A model generated the notes under the pieces. That model saw only the letters and a program-made list of their open reading frames with translations, was not told the DNA's origin and searched no databases. From an uncultured Christensenellaceae bacterium (GTDB taxonomy: Bacteria; Bacillota; Clostridia; Christensenellales; Borkfalkiaceae), in assembly GCA_910586675.1 (NCBI GenBank), contig CAJUJO010000001.1, forward strand, positions 87,917 through 151,916: a stretch of DNA of 64,000 nucleotides, given 5' to 3'. A program made the translations under genes and the position numbers. Positions 18,118 to 26,455 of this stretch are shown here, one piece after another; position 1 is the first letter of the stretch, and each line of letters starts with the position of its first letter.

Positions 18118-19791
18118 ATGAAAAAATATTGCAAGCAGTTTATTTTGCCTTCCGTAAGGTGTATGGACTGGGCGGAAAAGAGCGCGGTGGAGCGCGCACC
18201 CGTATGGTGCAGCGTGGACCTTCGCGACGGCAATCAGGCGCTCGTCGAGCCGATGGATTTGCAGACGAAGATAGAATTTTTCAAACTGCTCGTTAAAATC
18301 GGTTTTAAGGAGATCGAGGTCGGCTTCCCCGCCGCGAGCGATACGGAATATGCCTTTCTGCGCGCGCTTATAGAAGGCGGACTTATCCCGCCCGACGTTA
18401 CCGTGCAGGTGCTTACGCAGGCGCGCGCACACATTATCAAAAAGACCTTTGAGGCGATTGAGGGTGCGGAAAACGTTATCGTGCACGTATATAATTCCAC
18501 TTCCGTCGCCCAGCGCGAGCAGGTGTTCCGCAAAAGCAGGGAGCAGATCAAAAAAATCGCGGTGGACGGCGCAAAGCTACTGAAAGAGCTGACCGAGCGC
18601 GCGGAAAAAAATTACCGCTTCGAGTATTCGCCCGAAAGTTTTACGGGCACGGAGCCGGAATACGCGCTGGAAGTCTGCAACGCCGTGCTCGGCGTATGGC
18701 AGCCGACGGCGGAGCGCAAGGCGATTGTCAACCTGCCCGCCACGGTGGAAAACGCCATGCCGCATGTCTACGCGCAGCAGGTGGAATATCTCCATAAAAA
18801 TTTAATCGGCAGAGAAAACGTCGTCCTTTCCCTACATCCGCATAACGACAGAGGATGCGGCGTTGCGGCGGCGGAATTCGGCTTGCTCGCGGGGGCGGAC
18901 AGGGTAGAGGGCACCCTCTTCGGCAACGGCGAACGCACGGGAAACTGCGACCTCGTAACGCTCGCCATGAACATGTTTTCGCAGGGGATCGATCCGAAAC
19001 TCGACTTTTCCGATATGCCCGCCGTAACGGAAAAATACCGCGCGTTTACGGGCATGGAGATTTCTCCCCGCCAGCCGTATGCGGGCGAACTGGTATTTGC
19101 GGCGTTTTCCGGATCCCATCAGGACGCCATCGCCAAGGGCATGCACTACCGCGCGGAACAAGGTCTTACGGAATGGAGCGTGCCCTATCTTCCCATCGAC
19201 CCGAAGGACGTCGGCAGGGAGTACGATTCCGACGTCATCCGCATCAATTCGCAGTCGGGCAAAGGGGGCGTGGGGTACGTGCTCGAACAGGCGTACGGCT
19301 TGAAGCTCCCGTCTGCCATGAAGGAAGAGATGAGCTACTGTGCAAAGCGCGTTTCCGACAAAACGCATAAGGAGTTGAAGGCGCCCGAGCTCTTGAAGAT
19401 ATTCGAGGAAAATTTCGTCCTGCCCCGCAATCGGTTCGAGGTTGGCGAAGTGCATTACAAGCAGGAAAACGGTATTACCGCTACGGTGGAAATTGTGAAG
19501 GGGCAAACACGCGCCGTCGTCGAAGCGGAGGGGAACGGTCGTCTGGACGCCGTCTCCAACGCCTTCAAAAAACATTTTGGCATATCGTATACGCTCACGG
19601 GCTACGAGCAGCACGCGCTCGCTTCCGGGTCGTATGCGCAGGCGCTCACATGCGTGGGCGCGGAAAAAGACGGGAAAATATATTGGGGCGCGGGAAGGCA
19701 TTCGGATATTATCCGCTCTTCCGTCTGCGCGCTCGTCTCGGCGCTCAACAATTATTTCAAGGAAGAGGAAAATAAAAATCTTTTCGTTTGA
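18118..19791 (+). CDS. leuA: 2-isopropylmalate synthase, long (type 2) form
   Basis: Condenses acetyl-CoA with 2-oxoisovalerate, the first committed step of leucine synthesis. The 557-residue length and N-terminus (RCMDWAEKSAVERAPVWCSV) fit the actinobacterial/clostridial long LeuA group. Visible are the metal-binding DLRDGNQAL near residue 34, the HPHNDRGCG metal ligands near 240, the GNGERTGNCDL motif, and the C-terminal leucine-binding regulatory domain. AAGGAGA (18104-18110) sets the start at 18118; upstream in-frame codons belong to the T-box. No other leucine genes are nearby. Confidence 0.95.
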   Translation: MKKYCKQFILPSVRCMDWAEKSAVERAPVWCSVDLRDGNQALVEPMDLQTKIEFFKLLVKIGFKEIEVGFPAASDTEYAFLRALIEGGLIPPDVTVQVLTQARAHIIKKTFEAIEGAENVIVHVYNSTSVAQREQVFRKSREQIKKIAVDGAKLLKELTERAEKNYRFEYSPESFTGTEPEYALEVCNAVLGVWQPTAERKAIVNLPATVENAMPHVYAQQVEYLHKNLIGRENVVLSLHPHNDRGCGVAAAEFGLLAGADRVEGTLFGNGERTGNCDLVTLAMNMFSQGIDPKLDFSDMPAVTEKYRAFTGMEISPRQPYAGELVFAAFSGSHQDAIAKGMHYRAEQGLTEWSVPYLPIDPKDVGREYDSDVIRINSQSGKGGVGYVLEQAYGLKLPSAMKEEMSYCAKRVSDKTHKELKAPELLKIFEENFVLPRNRFEVGEVHYKQENGITATVEIVKGQTRAVVEAEGNGRLDAVSNAFKKHFGISYTLTGYEQHALASGSYAQALTCVGAEKDGKIYWGAGRHSDIIRSSVCALVSALNNYFKEEENKNLFV

Positions 19792-19816
19792 TTTTTGGCG
19801 CGCCGCGTGATAAAAT
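19788..19816 (+). promoter_or_regulatory. Promoter of pdxS
   Basis: TTGATT (19788-19793), 17 nt, TAAAAT (19811-19816), overlapping the leuA stop codon. Confidence 0.65.
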
Positions 19817-19851
19817 AATACGGAATCTAAATTTATATCGAGAGGTCAATC

Positions 19852-20733
19852 ATGGCAGCGAAAAACGACAGATACGAACTCAATAAAAACCTCGCGCAGA
19901 TGCTCAAAGGCGGAGTTATTATGGACGTAACCACGCCCGAACAGGCGAAAATCGCGGAAGAGGCGGGTGCTTGCGCCGTCATGGCGCTCGAACGCATTCC
20001 CGCGGACATCCGCGCGGCGGGCGGCGTGTCGCGCATGTCCGATCCGAAGATGATAAAGGGCATTCAGCAGGCGGTTTCCATTCCCGTCATGGCGAAGTGC
20101 CGCATCGGGCATATCGCCGAAGCGCAGATACTGCAGGCGATCGAAATCGACTATATCGACGAGAGCGAAGTTTTATCCCCCGCGGACGACGTGTATCATA
20201 TCGACAAAACGCAGTTCGCCGTGCCCTTCGTGTGTGGCGCGCGAGACCTCGGGGAAGCGCTTCGCCGCATTGCGGAAGGGGCTTCCATGATACGCACGAA
20301 GGGGGAGCCCGGCACGGGCGACGTCGTGCAGGCGGTGCGCCACATGCGCATGATGTCGGCGCAAATCCGCAAAATCGTTTCCATGCGCGGCGACGAACTG
20401 TATGAGGAAGCGAAAAATCTGCGCGTTCCCGTGGAGCTCGTCGAATACGTGCACGAAAACGAGAAGCTCCCCGTCGTCAATTTTGCGGCGGGCGGAGTCG
20501 CAACCCCCGCGGACGCCGCGCTCATGATGCAGCTCGGCGCGGAGGGCGTGTTCGTCGGGAGCGGTATCTTCAAATCGGGCAATCCCGCAAAGCGCGCTCG
20601 CGCCATCGTGCAGGCGGTTACCAATTACGAAAATCCCGAGATTCTCGCCGAGCTTTCGGAAGATTTGGGCGAGGCGATGGTCGGTATCAACGAGCAGGAA
20701 ATCGCCCTTTTAATGGCGGAGCGCGGAAAATAG
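19852..20733 (+). CDS. pdxS: Pyridoxal 5'-phosphate synthase lyase subunit PdxS
   Basis: Makes PLP from ribose 5-phosphate, glyceraldehyde 3-phosphate and ammonia supplied by PdxT, in a dodecameric complex. The 293-residue protein is almost canonical: Asp25 in GGVIMDVTT, the two active lysines Lys82 ([10 protein letters not shown]) and Lys150 ([13 protein letters not shown]), and the phosphate-binding [32 protein letters not shown] precedes the ATG. Its partner pdxT follows after an unusually long 194-nt gap that holds a repeat element. Confidence 0.97.
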   Translation: MAAKNDRYELNKNLAQMLKGGVIMDVTTPEQAKIAEEAGACAVMALERIPADIRAAGGVSRMSDPKMIKGIQQAVSIPVMAKCRIGHIAEAQILQAIEIDYIDESEVLSPADDVYHIDKTQFAVPFVCGARDLGEALRRIAEGASMIRTKGEPGTGDVVQAVRHMRMMSAQIRKIVSMRGDELYEEAKNLRVPVELVEYVHENEKLPVVNFAAGGVATPADAALMMQLGAEGVFVGSGIFKSGNPAKRARAIVQAVTNYENPEILAELSEDLGEAMVGINEQEIALLMAERGK

Positions 20734-20881
20734 GTTCACGACTTTTCTTTTTTATGAAACAAAGTCGTGAGCGGAGAACTATTTTGCAATAATGAGTGAA
20801 ATTGCCGCGCCGACCGGGTCGAATGATCGGGCAATAAGCCGCAGATATGCGGCAAACGGGGCTCATCGAAATTGGATTCAC
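20734..20881. repeat. Diverged inverted copy of the rplK-upstream repeat element
   Basis: The gap between pdxS and pdxT opens with a hairpin (TTCACGACTTT with AAAGTCGTGA). AGTCGTGAGCGGAGAACT (20763-20780) matches the reverse complement of 183-200 at 17 of 18 positions. The block 20828-20856 matches the reverse complement of 108-136 at 26 of 29. The spacing between the blocks is conserved. It ends near GATTCAC. A segment of about 40 nt present in the first copy is missing here. Confidence 0.75.
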
Positions 20882-20927
20882 GTACTTTCATTGAAGGGAA
20901 TAGCCGCGAACGGAGACGGAATCGGTA

Positions 20928-21500
20928 ATGAAAATAGGTATTTTTGCTTTTCAGGGGGCGTTTGCCGAGCATGCGCGCGCGTTTGCCGAATTGGGCGTGC
21001 AGACAACGGAAATCCGCCGCAGAGAACATTTTCATCAATCATTCGACGGCGTCGTGCTTCCCGGCGGGGAATCGACCGTGCAGGGAAAGCTGATGCGCGA
21101 AGAGAATTTACTTGAACCTCTTCGGCGTGCCGTGCAAGAAGGCTTGCCCGCGTTCGGTACCTGCGCGGGATTGATTTTGCTCGCAAAAAAAATAAGCAAC
21201 GACGGGAACGCATATCTCGGGACGATGGATATTACGGTAAAGCGCAATGCGTACGGACGGCAGATCGGTTCGTTCCGCTCCGAACTCGAAGTAAAGGAAA
21301 TCGGTAATTTTCCTGCCGTATTTATCCGCGCGCCGTATATCGAATCTGCGGGAAAGGACGTGAAAATCCTCGCGGAGTACGGCGGAAAAGCCGTTGCGGC
21401 GCGGCAGGCACATATGCTCGTTACCGCATTTCATCCCGAACTTACCGATGATTTGCGTATTCATGCATATTTTACGGAACTTGCAAGGGGGCGCATATGA
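20928..21500 (+). CDS. pdxT: Pyridoxal 5'-phosphate synthase glutaminase subunit PdxT
   Basis: Class I glutaminase that feeds ammonia to PdxS. The 190-residue protein has the nucleophile Cys79 in FGTCAGLIL, the oxyanion motif LPGGEST, and the His169-x-Glu171 pair in FHPELTDD. It starts with MKIGIFAFQGAFAEH, which replaces the usual MKIGVLALQG. A CGGAGACGG stretch lies upstream of the ATG. Its stop overlaps the queH start by 4 nt (ATGA). The repeat element ahead of it may affect expression relative to pdxS. Confidence 0.96.
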   Translation: MKIGIFAFQGAFAEHARAFAELGVQTTEIRRREHFHQSFDGVVLPGGESTVQGKLMREENLLEPLRRAVQEGLPAFGTCAGLILLAKKISNDGNAYLGTMDITVKRNAYGRQIGSFRSELEVKEIGNFPAVFIRAPYIESAGKDVKILAEYGGKAVAARQAHMLVTAFHPELTDDLRIHAYFTELARGRI

Positions 21501-22096
21501 ACGCGGTCAACTACGATAGGGAAATGCGTGCCGTGCTCGCGGCGGAACGCGGTAAGCGGCTGCTGCTTCACAGCTGCTGCGCGCCCTGCTCTTCTTATTG
21601 CCTGCAAGAGGTTGCGCCGATGTTACAAACGACGGTATTTTACTACAACCCGAATTTAGATTGCGCGGAGGAATACGAAAAGCGAAAGGCAGAGCAGATT
21701 CGTTTTTTGCGGGAGACGGGGTTTGCCGATTTTCTCGATTGCGATTATTCGCCCGAAGCGTTTGCCGAAATCGCGCGCGGGCTGGAAGGGGAAAAAGAGG
21801 GCGGCGCGCGCTGCGCTAAATGTTTTGCGCTCCGCTTAGACAGAACGGCGCGGACGGCGAAGGAGAACGGGTTCGATCTGTTCGGAACGACCCTCACCGT
21901 TTCCCCGCTCAAAAATGCCGAGATCATCAACCGGATAGGATATGCGGCGGCGGAAAAATACGGCGTGAAATATCTGCCGTCCGATTTCAAGAAGCGGGGC
22001 GGATATTTGCAGTCGGTAACGCTTTCCAAACAATACGGTTTGTACCGCCAGAACTACTGCGGTTGTGTTTATTCCAAAAGGGAACGAGAAGAATAA
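21497..22096 (+). CDS. queH: Epoxyqueuosine reductase QueH
   Basis: Reduces epoxyqueuosine in tRNA to queuosine, the last step of Q34 synthesis, in organisms that use QueH rather than QueG. The 199-residue protein has the DUF208 cysteine motif LLLHSCCAPCSSYCL at about 23-37, FYYNPNLDCAEEYEKRK, RCAKCFALRL (about 94-103) and the C-terminal NYCGCVYS. The cysteines hold the Fe-S and iron cofactors. It overlaps pdxT by 4 nt, so the two are translationally coupled, a pairing without obvious metabolic logic. Confidence 0.94.
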   Translation: MNAVNYDREMRAVLAAERGKRLLLHSCCAPCSSYCLQEVAPMLQTTVFYYNPNLDCAEEYEKRKAEQIRFLRETGFADFLDCDYSPEAFAEIARGLEGEKEGGARCAKCFALRLDRTARTAKENGFDLFGTTLTVSPLKNAEIINRIGYAAAEKYGVKYLPSDFKKRGGYLQSVTLSKQYGLYRQNYCGCVYSKREREE

Positions 22097-22126
22097 CGCC
22101 CCCGGCTTTTTTCCGGGGGCGTTATT
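22092..22126. terminator. Convergent terminator between queH and the XRE gene
   Basis: A 14-bp stem, AATAACGCCCCCGG with CCGGGGGCGTTATT, between converging genes. Confidence 0.8.
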
Positions 22127-22331
22127 CTAAATTAAATAATTCATTCGGGGAGATGTCGTAAAGTTTGCATAGCGCAATGATTTGTTCATAATTGAGTTGA
22201 AAAACGCCGTTTTCAAAACGGCTGTATTGCTGCTGCGTCATGCCGAATCGCTCGGCGACCTGTCGTTGCGTGTATCCTTTGTCTTTCCGTGCCTCTTTCA
22301 GATTTTTTCCGATTATTTTTGATATATTCAT
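22122..22331 (-). CDS. Small XRE-family transcriptional regulator (module 1)
   Basis: A 69-residue protein that is nearly only a Cro/CI-type helix-turn-helix: KNLKEARKDKGYTQRQVAERFGMTQQQYSRFENG, then two helices ending ISPNELFNLE. It probably represses the divergent lipoprotein gene and itself through the two ATGATGTA-type operators between them. On its own strand TATAAA is followed by six T and then the ATG, without a Shine-Dalgarno, so the mRNA is probably leaderless. It converges with queH. Confidence 0.88.
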   Translation of the reverse strand: MNISKIIGKNLKEARKDKGYTQRQVAERFGMTQQQYSRFENGVFQLNYEQIIALCKLYDISPNELFNLE

Positions 22332-22339
22332 AAAAAATT

Positions 22340-22393
22340 TATATCACAATATGATGTAAAACGCTTGACATACATCATATTATGATGTACAAT
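22340..22393 (+). promoter_or_regulatory. Divergent promoter region with two XRE operators (module 1)
   Basis: TTGACA (22365-22370), 17 nt, TACAAT (22388-22393) drive the lipoprotein gene. The spacer is filled by TACATCAT-ATT-ATGATGTA (22371-22389), a perfect 8-3-8 palindrome. A second site, TATATCAC-AAT-ATGATGTA (22340-22358), has its centre 31 bp away (about three turns) and covers the XRE -10 region. This arrangement lets one repressor shut both genes. Confidence 0.8.
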
Positions 22394-22423
22394 TATGCCA
22401 AATTATTCACGATGGAGGAAAAT

Positions 22424-23043
22424 ATGAAAAAGTTTGGCAAATTTATTGCATTGGTATTCGCTTGCCTCGGAATGCTGCTGGCATTTGTCGGATGTGGCGG
22501 TAACGGCTGCAAAGAAGCGGCGGAGGCGCTCGTCAGCGCAAAAAGTTTTACGGTAAAGAAAAGCGACAGCGAAATTTTGCGCTATGCGGGAAATACCGCT
22601 TATTGGAAGTATACGGACAGTCTTGGCGAATATACCGAGTATTATTTTTATCCCGATTCCGAAGGCAAGCATTGGATATACGAAAAAGCCTTCAAGGCAG
22701 ACGAGTGGACGAAGGAAGCCGTGTCGGCGGACAGATATGTGCAATACCTTTATATGGTTAAAAATTCGCTTGGATGGAAAGAGGGAACGATGGATTACGT
22801 TGCCTGCATTACGATGGATTTCGACGGGCTTATGACCTCGGTAGACGGGAAATATCGTTTGAAGGATTCCTTCTCTATCGTCAAGGATTTACCGTGTGGC
22901 AGGAAAAGGGCGCGCTTATGATAGATGCGACCGTTTATACGACAAAGGTGCTCCTTGCGGTTTCTGCAATCAACGGAACAAAGGTCGAACTCCCCGCAAA
23001 CGTTGCGCAAAACGCTAAGGTCGGCAGTATCGATATGCCGTAA
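22424..23043 (+). pseudogene. Small lipoprotein gene with a probable frameshift
   Basis: GGAGGA and the ATG at 22424 start a lipoprotein: MKKFGKFIALVFACLG, lipobox AFVGC, then a beta-rich domain. The frame stops at 22921 after an unlikely tail (LPCGRKRARL). The -1 frame carries the natural continuation FTVWQEKGALMIDATVY and runs to a stop at 23043. Adding one T to the run at 22888-22890 would join the two into about 206 residues. This may be a real mutation, a sequencing error or, less likely, programmed slippage. The gene is the likely target of the divergent XRE regulator. Function unknown. Confidence 0.65.
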
Positions 23044-23063
23044 CATACAATAAAATTTTAATT

Positions 23064-23090
23064 CAAGCGGGCGGAATGTTGATTTTCCGT
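23064..23090 (+). terminator. Weak terminator after the lipoprotein gene
   Basis: AAGCGGGCGGAA pairs with TTCCGTCCGCTT (one G-T pair). The T tract is poor. Confidence 0.5.
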
Positions 23091-23222
23091 CCGCTTTGTG
23101 TTATAATACAAGCGAAAAAACTTGCTTGCAAGGGTTTTTGAGCGTCGTATTCAAACTTTAACGGATTTTTCGTAAGAAAAATAGCGACGCGCAAGCGGCG
23201 CAAAAAAAACTTTGATTTTTTG
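23079..23222 (+). ncRNA. Candidate small RNA or structured leader
   Basis: TTGATT (23079-23084), 17 nt, TATAAT (23102-23107) predicts a transcript from about 23114. It contains GCGTCG (23142-23147) pairing with CGACGC (23185-23190), enclosing ATTTTTC-GTAA-GAAAAAT (23165-23182), and then GCAAAAAA with TTTTTTGC. A second promoter (TTGATT 23212-23217, 16 nt, TATAAT 23234-23239) then drives the aminopeptidase gene. No known RNA family is recognised, and it may simply be a long leader. Confidence 0.35.
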
Positions 23223-23278
23223 CATTGCTATGTTATAATACAAATAAAAAAACATGTAAAATTTTCGGAGGCGAGATT

Positions 23279-24676
23279 ATGTCGGAAAAGACGGCAGGGC
23301 AGAAAAAACAGGAAGCGCTTTCTTACAAGAAAAAGAATTACTTTGAAACGGCTTCCCCCGCGGAGCGCAAGGAAATGTTCGACTATGCGGAGGGCTATAA
23401 GGTTTTCCTCGATAAGGGAAAGACGGAGCGCGAAGCGTGCGATTTCGCGGTGAATGCCGCGAAGGAAAAGGGTTTTACCGAATACAGGTTCGGGGACAAG
23501 CTCAAAAAGGGCGATAAAAAATATTTCGTCAACCGCGGCAAAAGCGTGGTTATCTTCCGTATCGGCACGGAGAATATCGAAGAGGACGGGCTCCGCATTA
23601 TCGCAAGCCATATCGACGCGCCCCGCGTAGACATCAAGCAAAACCCCTTATATGAAGAGGGGAACATGTGTTTCCTCAAAACGCATTACTACGGCGGCAT
23701 CAAAAAATACCAGTGGACGGCGATCCCGCTCGCGCTGCACGGCGCGGTTGTGCTCAAAGACGGCAGTAAAATCGATATTAGCATCGGAGAGGACGAGGGC
23801 GATCCCGTGTTCTGCATCAACGACATTTTACCCCACCTGGGCAGGGAGCAGATGGCGGGTCCCGCGGGAAAAATCATCGAGGGCGAACAGCTCAACGTGC
23901 TCGTGGGCGGTCTGCCTTACGACGACAAGGAAGTGAACGATAAAATAAAATTGACGGTGCTCTCCGTTCTCAATGAAAAATACGGCATGTGCGAAGAGGA
24001 CTTTTTGTCGAGCGAGCTTTGCGCCGTTCCCGCCTTCCGCGCGCGCGACATCGGGGTAGACCGCTCCCTCATCGGCGCTTACGGGCACGACGACAGAGTG
24101 TGCGCCTATCCCGCATTGACCGCCGTTCTCGACAATGACAGCCGTCATACCGTGCTTTCCATGCTCGTGGACAAAGAGGAAATCGGAAGCGAGGGCACGA
24201 CGGGCATTCAGAGTAAAGTTTACGAAGATTTGATGGAGGAAATCTCCGTCGCGCTCGGGGCGAACTTCCGCAAGGTGCGCGCGAATAGCAAGTGCCTCTC
24301 TTCCGACGTTACCGCCGCGTATGACCCCAATTTCCCTTCCGTGTTCGAGAAGATGAATTCGGCGATGCTCTCCTGCGGCACCTGCATGAGCAAGTTTACG
24401 GGCGCTGGAGGGAAGAGTTCTTCCAACGACGCTTCGGCGGAGTTCGTAGGTGAGATCCGCAAGGCGTTCGCTTCCGAAGGCGTCGTCTGGCAGACGGCGG
24501 AGCTCGGCAAGGTGGACGCGGGCGGCGGCGGCACGGTCGCCAAGTTCGTCGCAAAGCTCAACATCGACACCGTGGATCTTGGCGTTCCCGTCGTTTCCAT
24601 GCACGCGCCCTTCGAGGTTGTCTCCAAAGCCGACCTGTTCAGTAATTATAAGGCTTTCCTCGCGTTCCTGAAATAA
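23279..24676 (+). CDS. M18-family aminopeptidase
   Basis: Cytoplasmic metalloaminopeptidase of 465 residues that removes N-terminal, often acidic, residues from peptides. Family motifs in order: ASHIDAPR with the first metal His near residue 109, HYYGGIKKYQW, GAYGHDDRVCAYP with the bridging Asp, VDKEEIGSEGTTG with the catalytic Glu pair, and the last metal His in VSMHAPFEV. GGAGG precedes the ATG at 23279. It has its own promoter and stands alone, closed by a terminator. Confidence 0.93.
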   Translation: MSEKTAGQKKQEALSYKKKNYFETASPAERKEMFDYAEGYKVFLDKGKTEREACDFAVNAAKEKGFTEYRFGDKLKKGDKKYFVNRGKSVVIFRIGTENIEEDGLRIIASHIDAPRVDIKQNPLYEEGNMCFLKTHYYGGIKKYQWTAIPLALHGAVVLKDGSKIDISIGEDEGDPVFCINDILPHLGREQMAGPAGKIIEGEQLNVLVGGLPYDDKEVNDKIKLTVLSVLNEKYGMCEEDFLSSELCAVPAFRARDIGVDRSLIGAYGHDDRVCAYPALTAVLDNDSRHTVLSMLVDKEEIGSEGTTGIQSKVYEDLMEEISVALGANFRKVRANSKCLSSDVTAAYDPNFPSVFEKMNSAMLSCGTCMSKFTGAGGKSSSNDASAEFVGEIRKAFASEGVVWQTAELGKVDAGGGGTVAKFVAKLNIDTVDLGVPVVSMHAPFEVVSKADLFSNYKAFLAFLK

Positions 24677-24680
24677 AATA

Positions 24681-24708
24681 AAATTCGATAAAAAATTATC
24701 GAATTTTG
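24681..24708 (+). terminator. Terminator after the aminopeptidase gene
   Basis: AAATTCGATAA pairs with TTATCGAATTT. Confidence 0.75.
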
Positions 24709-24709
24709 C

Positions 24710-24738
24710 TTGACATTTCGTTTCGTCTGTGATATGAT
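24710..24738 (+). promoter_or_regulatory. Promoter of the riboswitch-SPFH transcript
   Basis: TTGACA (24710-24715), 17 nt, TATGAT (24733-24738). Confidence 0.85.
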
Positions 24739-24744
24739 TATACC

Positions 24745-24916
24745 GTCAAATGAATACGGCTCGCTTCGGGCGGGCACAAGAGGGAGTAATTTGCGTCGGT
24801 TCCGCGGGAAAGCGGGAAGGGCGTAGCGAATCGTCAATACGGCGGAAGGGATTCCGCCCGATCAGCTTTCAAAAATGAGACCCGTATGCGCAGAAATGCG
24901 GTACGGGTCTTTTTTC
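24745..24916 (+). ncRNA. Probable yybP-ykoY (Mn2+) riboswitch with terminator
   Basis: The leader has the conserved parts of the yybP-ykoY class: AGAGGGAGTAA (about 24779-24789) in the first junction strand, CGTCGG, then TCGTCAATACGGCGG with its pairing partner CCGCCCGATCAGC, and GAGACC (24877-24882) closing the P1 stem. The GAGACC strand is also the 5' arm of an intrinsic terminator, AGACCCGTA (24878-24886) with TACGGGTCT (24902-24910) and a T run. This gives the usual either/or switch, in which Mn2+ binding would allow read-through. The assignment is by eye; an Infernal/Rfam search would settle it. Confidence 0.72.
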
Positions 24917-24968
24917 TTTCCTTGCAGCTATGCCCGGAGTCAGCCGAAAGAAAGACAAGGAGAGAATT

Positions 24969-26075
24969 ATGATTTTTTCATTTTTAACGGCAACATTGTT
25001 TTTGGCGCTTATCGCACTCGGCACGGCGTTTTTCGTGCTCGGCTACGTGCGCAAAAAGCGCCGCAGCGGCGGCAAGGGGGTGCCGACGGCGGTTTCCGCC
25101 GCATTCATTGCGGCGGGTGCGCTGCTCATGTTCCTCATCCCCGGTTCTTTCCACACGGTGGAGGCGGGCACGGTCGCGGTCGTCAAACGTATGGGAGTGA
25201 TAAGCGCGGTGGAGGCTCCGGGCACGTACTTCGATTTCTGGCTCATCAGTAAATACGAAACGTACGACGCAAAGGTTCGGCAGGTGGAAATCAATACCGA
25301 CGCATACACGCTCGATTCGCAGTCTATGGATATTTCCATGGTCGTGCAATTTCAGATCAGGCAGGACAACGTGAAGGAGATCGCGCTCAATTACGGCGGC
25401 ATGGAAGCGCTCACCAACAGGATCCAGAGCGTCGCCGTGGAGCGCACCAAGGCGACACTTTCCAAATATCAGGCGGAAAAGCTCATCGAACAGCGCAGCA
25501 GCATTTCGCCCACCGTCGAGCGGGAAATTTCCGACGCAATCGGTGATAAATACTATGTAACGTTCAACAGCGCCGTGCTCACCGACATCACCTTCTCCGA
25601 CGCGTTTGAAGCGGCGGTGGAAGCCAAGATGATGGCGCAGCAGGAGAAATTGCAGGCGCAGTACGAGAACGAAAAGAAAAAGGAGCAGGCGGAAACGGCG
25701 CTCTACGTTGCCCAACAAGAGGCACAGGCGCTGCTTGCCAAAGCGCAGGCGGAGGCGGACGCACAGGTCGCGCAGGCACAGGCGGAAGCGCGCTCCATCA
25801 TGCTCAAAAGCGTGGAGATTGCGCGGATGCTCGGCTATACCGTTACCGAAAGCGCGACTGATGCAACGGACGCAGAAGGGGAAAACAAATTCACGACCGT
25901 TTATCGTATCGAATACGACGAAACCCATACGGGCGCGGATATTGCCGAATACATGAAGTATATCGAATACATGTCGAAGTGGAACGGCGAACTTCCGCAG
26001 GTCGTGGCGGGGGAGAACGGCTTTATGATTACCGTACCCCTGCCGGGCAACGGCGCGGACGGCGGAAACGCTTGA
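24969..26075 (+). CDS. SPFH/band-7 domain membrane protein
   Basis: A 368-residue prohibitin/stomatin-like scaffold. Two membrane segments lie at about 3-24 and 40-57, then the SPFH domain (TVEAGTVAVVKRMGVISAVE onward, about 60-230), then a long coiled coil rich in Ala, Gln and Glu (AQQEAQALLAKAQAEADAQV, about 235-290). Such proteins organise membrane microdomains and often hold proteases or transporters. AAGGAGA places the start at 24969. The gene sits directly behind the Mn-type riboswitch, an unusual pairing. It ends at a bidirectional terminator. Confidence 0.85.
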   Translation: MIFSFLTATLFLALIALGTAFFVLGYVRKKRRSGGKGVPTAVSAAFIAAGALLMFLIPGSFHTVEAGTVAVVKRMGVISAVEAPGTYFDFWLISKYETYDAKVRQVEINTDAYTLDSQSMDISMVVQFQIRQDNVKEIALNYGGMEALTNRIQSVAVERTKATLSKYQAEKLIEQRSSISPTVEREISDAIGDKYYVTFNSAVLTDITFSDAFEAAVEAKMMAQQEKLQAQYENEKKKEQAETALYVAQQEAQALLAKAQAEADAQVAQAQAEARSIMLKSVEIARMLGYTVTESATDATDAEGENKFTTVYRIEYDETHTGADIAEYMKYIEYMSKWNGELPQVVAGENGFMITVPLPGNGADGGNA

Positions 26076-26092
26076 TCGTTTTCCGATGAAAT

Positions 26093-26126
26093 AAAAAAAT
26101 CGGCTTCGTCAGAAGCCGATTTTTTT
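26093..26126. terminator. Bidirectional terminator
   Basis: ATCGGCTTC and GAAGCCGAT pair around GTCA, with A and T runs on either side, between converging genes. Confidence 0.9.
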
Positions 26127-26127
26127 C

Positions 26128-26439
26128 TTATTCCGCGTGTTTGTTGATTTCCAGTTGACCGAGTATGTAGTTGACCCAGCCGAACCCGATCAGGGAAAGG
26201 ATAAGGTACAGTGCGCCGCCGTCCGCAACTTTTACGCCGAGCTTGTAATTCCAGTAAAAGCCGTAAATACCGAACGAGATAATCGTGAACAGGAGCGCAA
26301 GTCCGCCGCTTGCGGTCGCTTGCTCGGGGTTCACTTTGTTGCTGTCGTTGGTGAGACAGATGAACCAGTAAATGCCGTAAATTCCGAACGTGATGATCGT
26401 GAACAGAACGGCGAGCCCTACGTTACGTTTTTTAATCAT
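26128..26439 (-). CDS. DUF4234-like small membrane protein (module 2)
   Basis: A 103-residue protein with three membrane segments. It has the repeated pattern TFGIYGIYWFICLTNDSNK and SFGIYGFYWNYKLG, the hallmark of DUF4234 and related short membrane proteins. It is expressed from TTGAAA-17-TATAAT on the minus strand (26507-26502 and 26484-26479) and has a CGGAGGA ribosome site. The XRE operator fills that promoter's spacer. Function unknown; probably repressed by the divergent XRE gene. Confidence 0.85.
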   Translation of the reverse strand: MIKKRNVGLAVLFTIITFGIYGIYWFICLTNDSNKVNPEQATASGGLALLFTIISFGIYGFYWNYKLGVKVADGGALYLILSLIGFGWVNYILGQLEINKHAE

Positions 26440-26455
26440 TTCATATTCCTCCGTT

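Noticed and set aside
22888..22890. Programmed ribosomal frameshifting in the lipoprotein gene
   Set aside because: There is no slippery heptamer or downstream stimulator; a simple one-base change in a short T-run is more likely.
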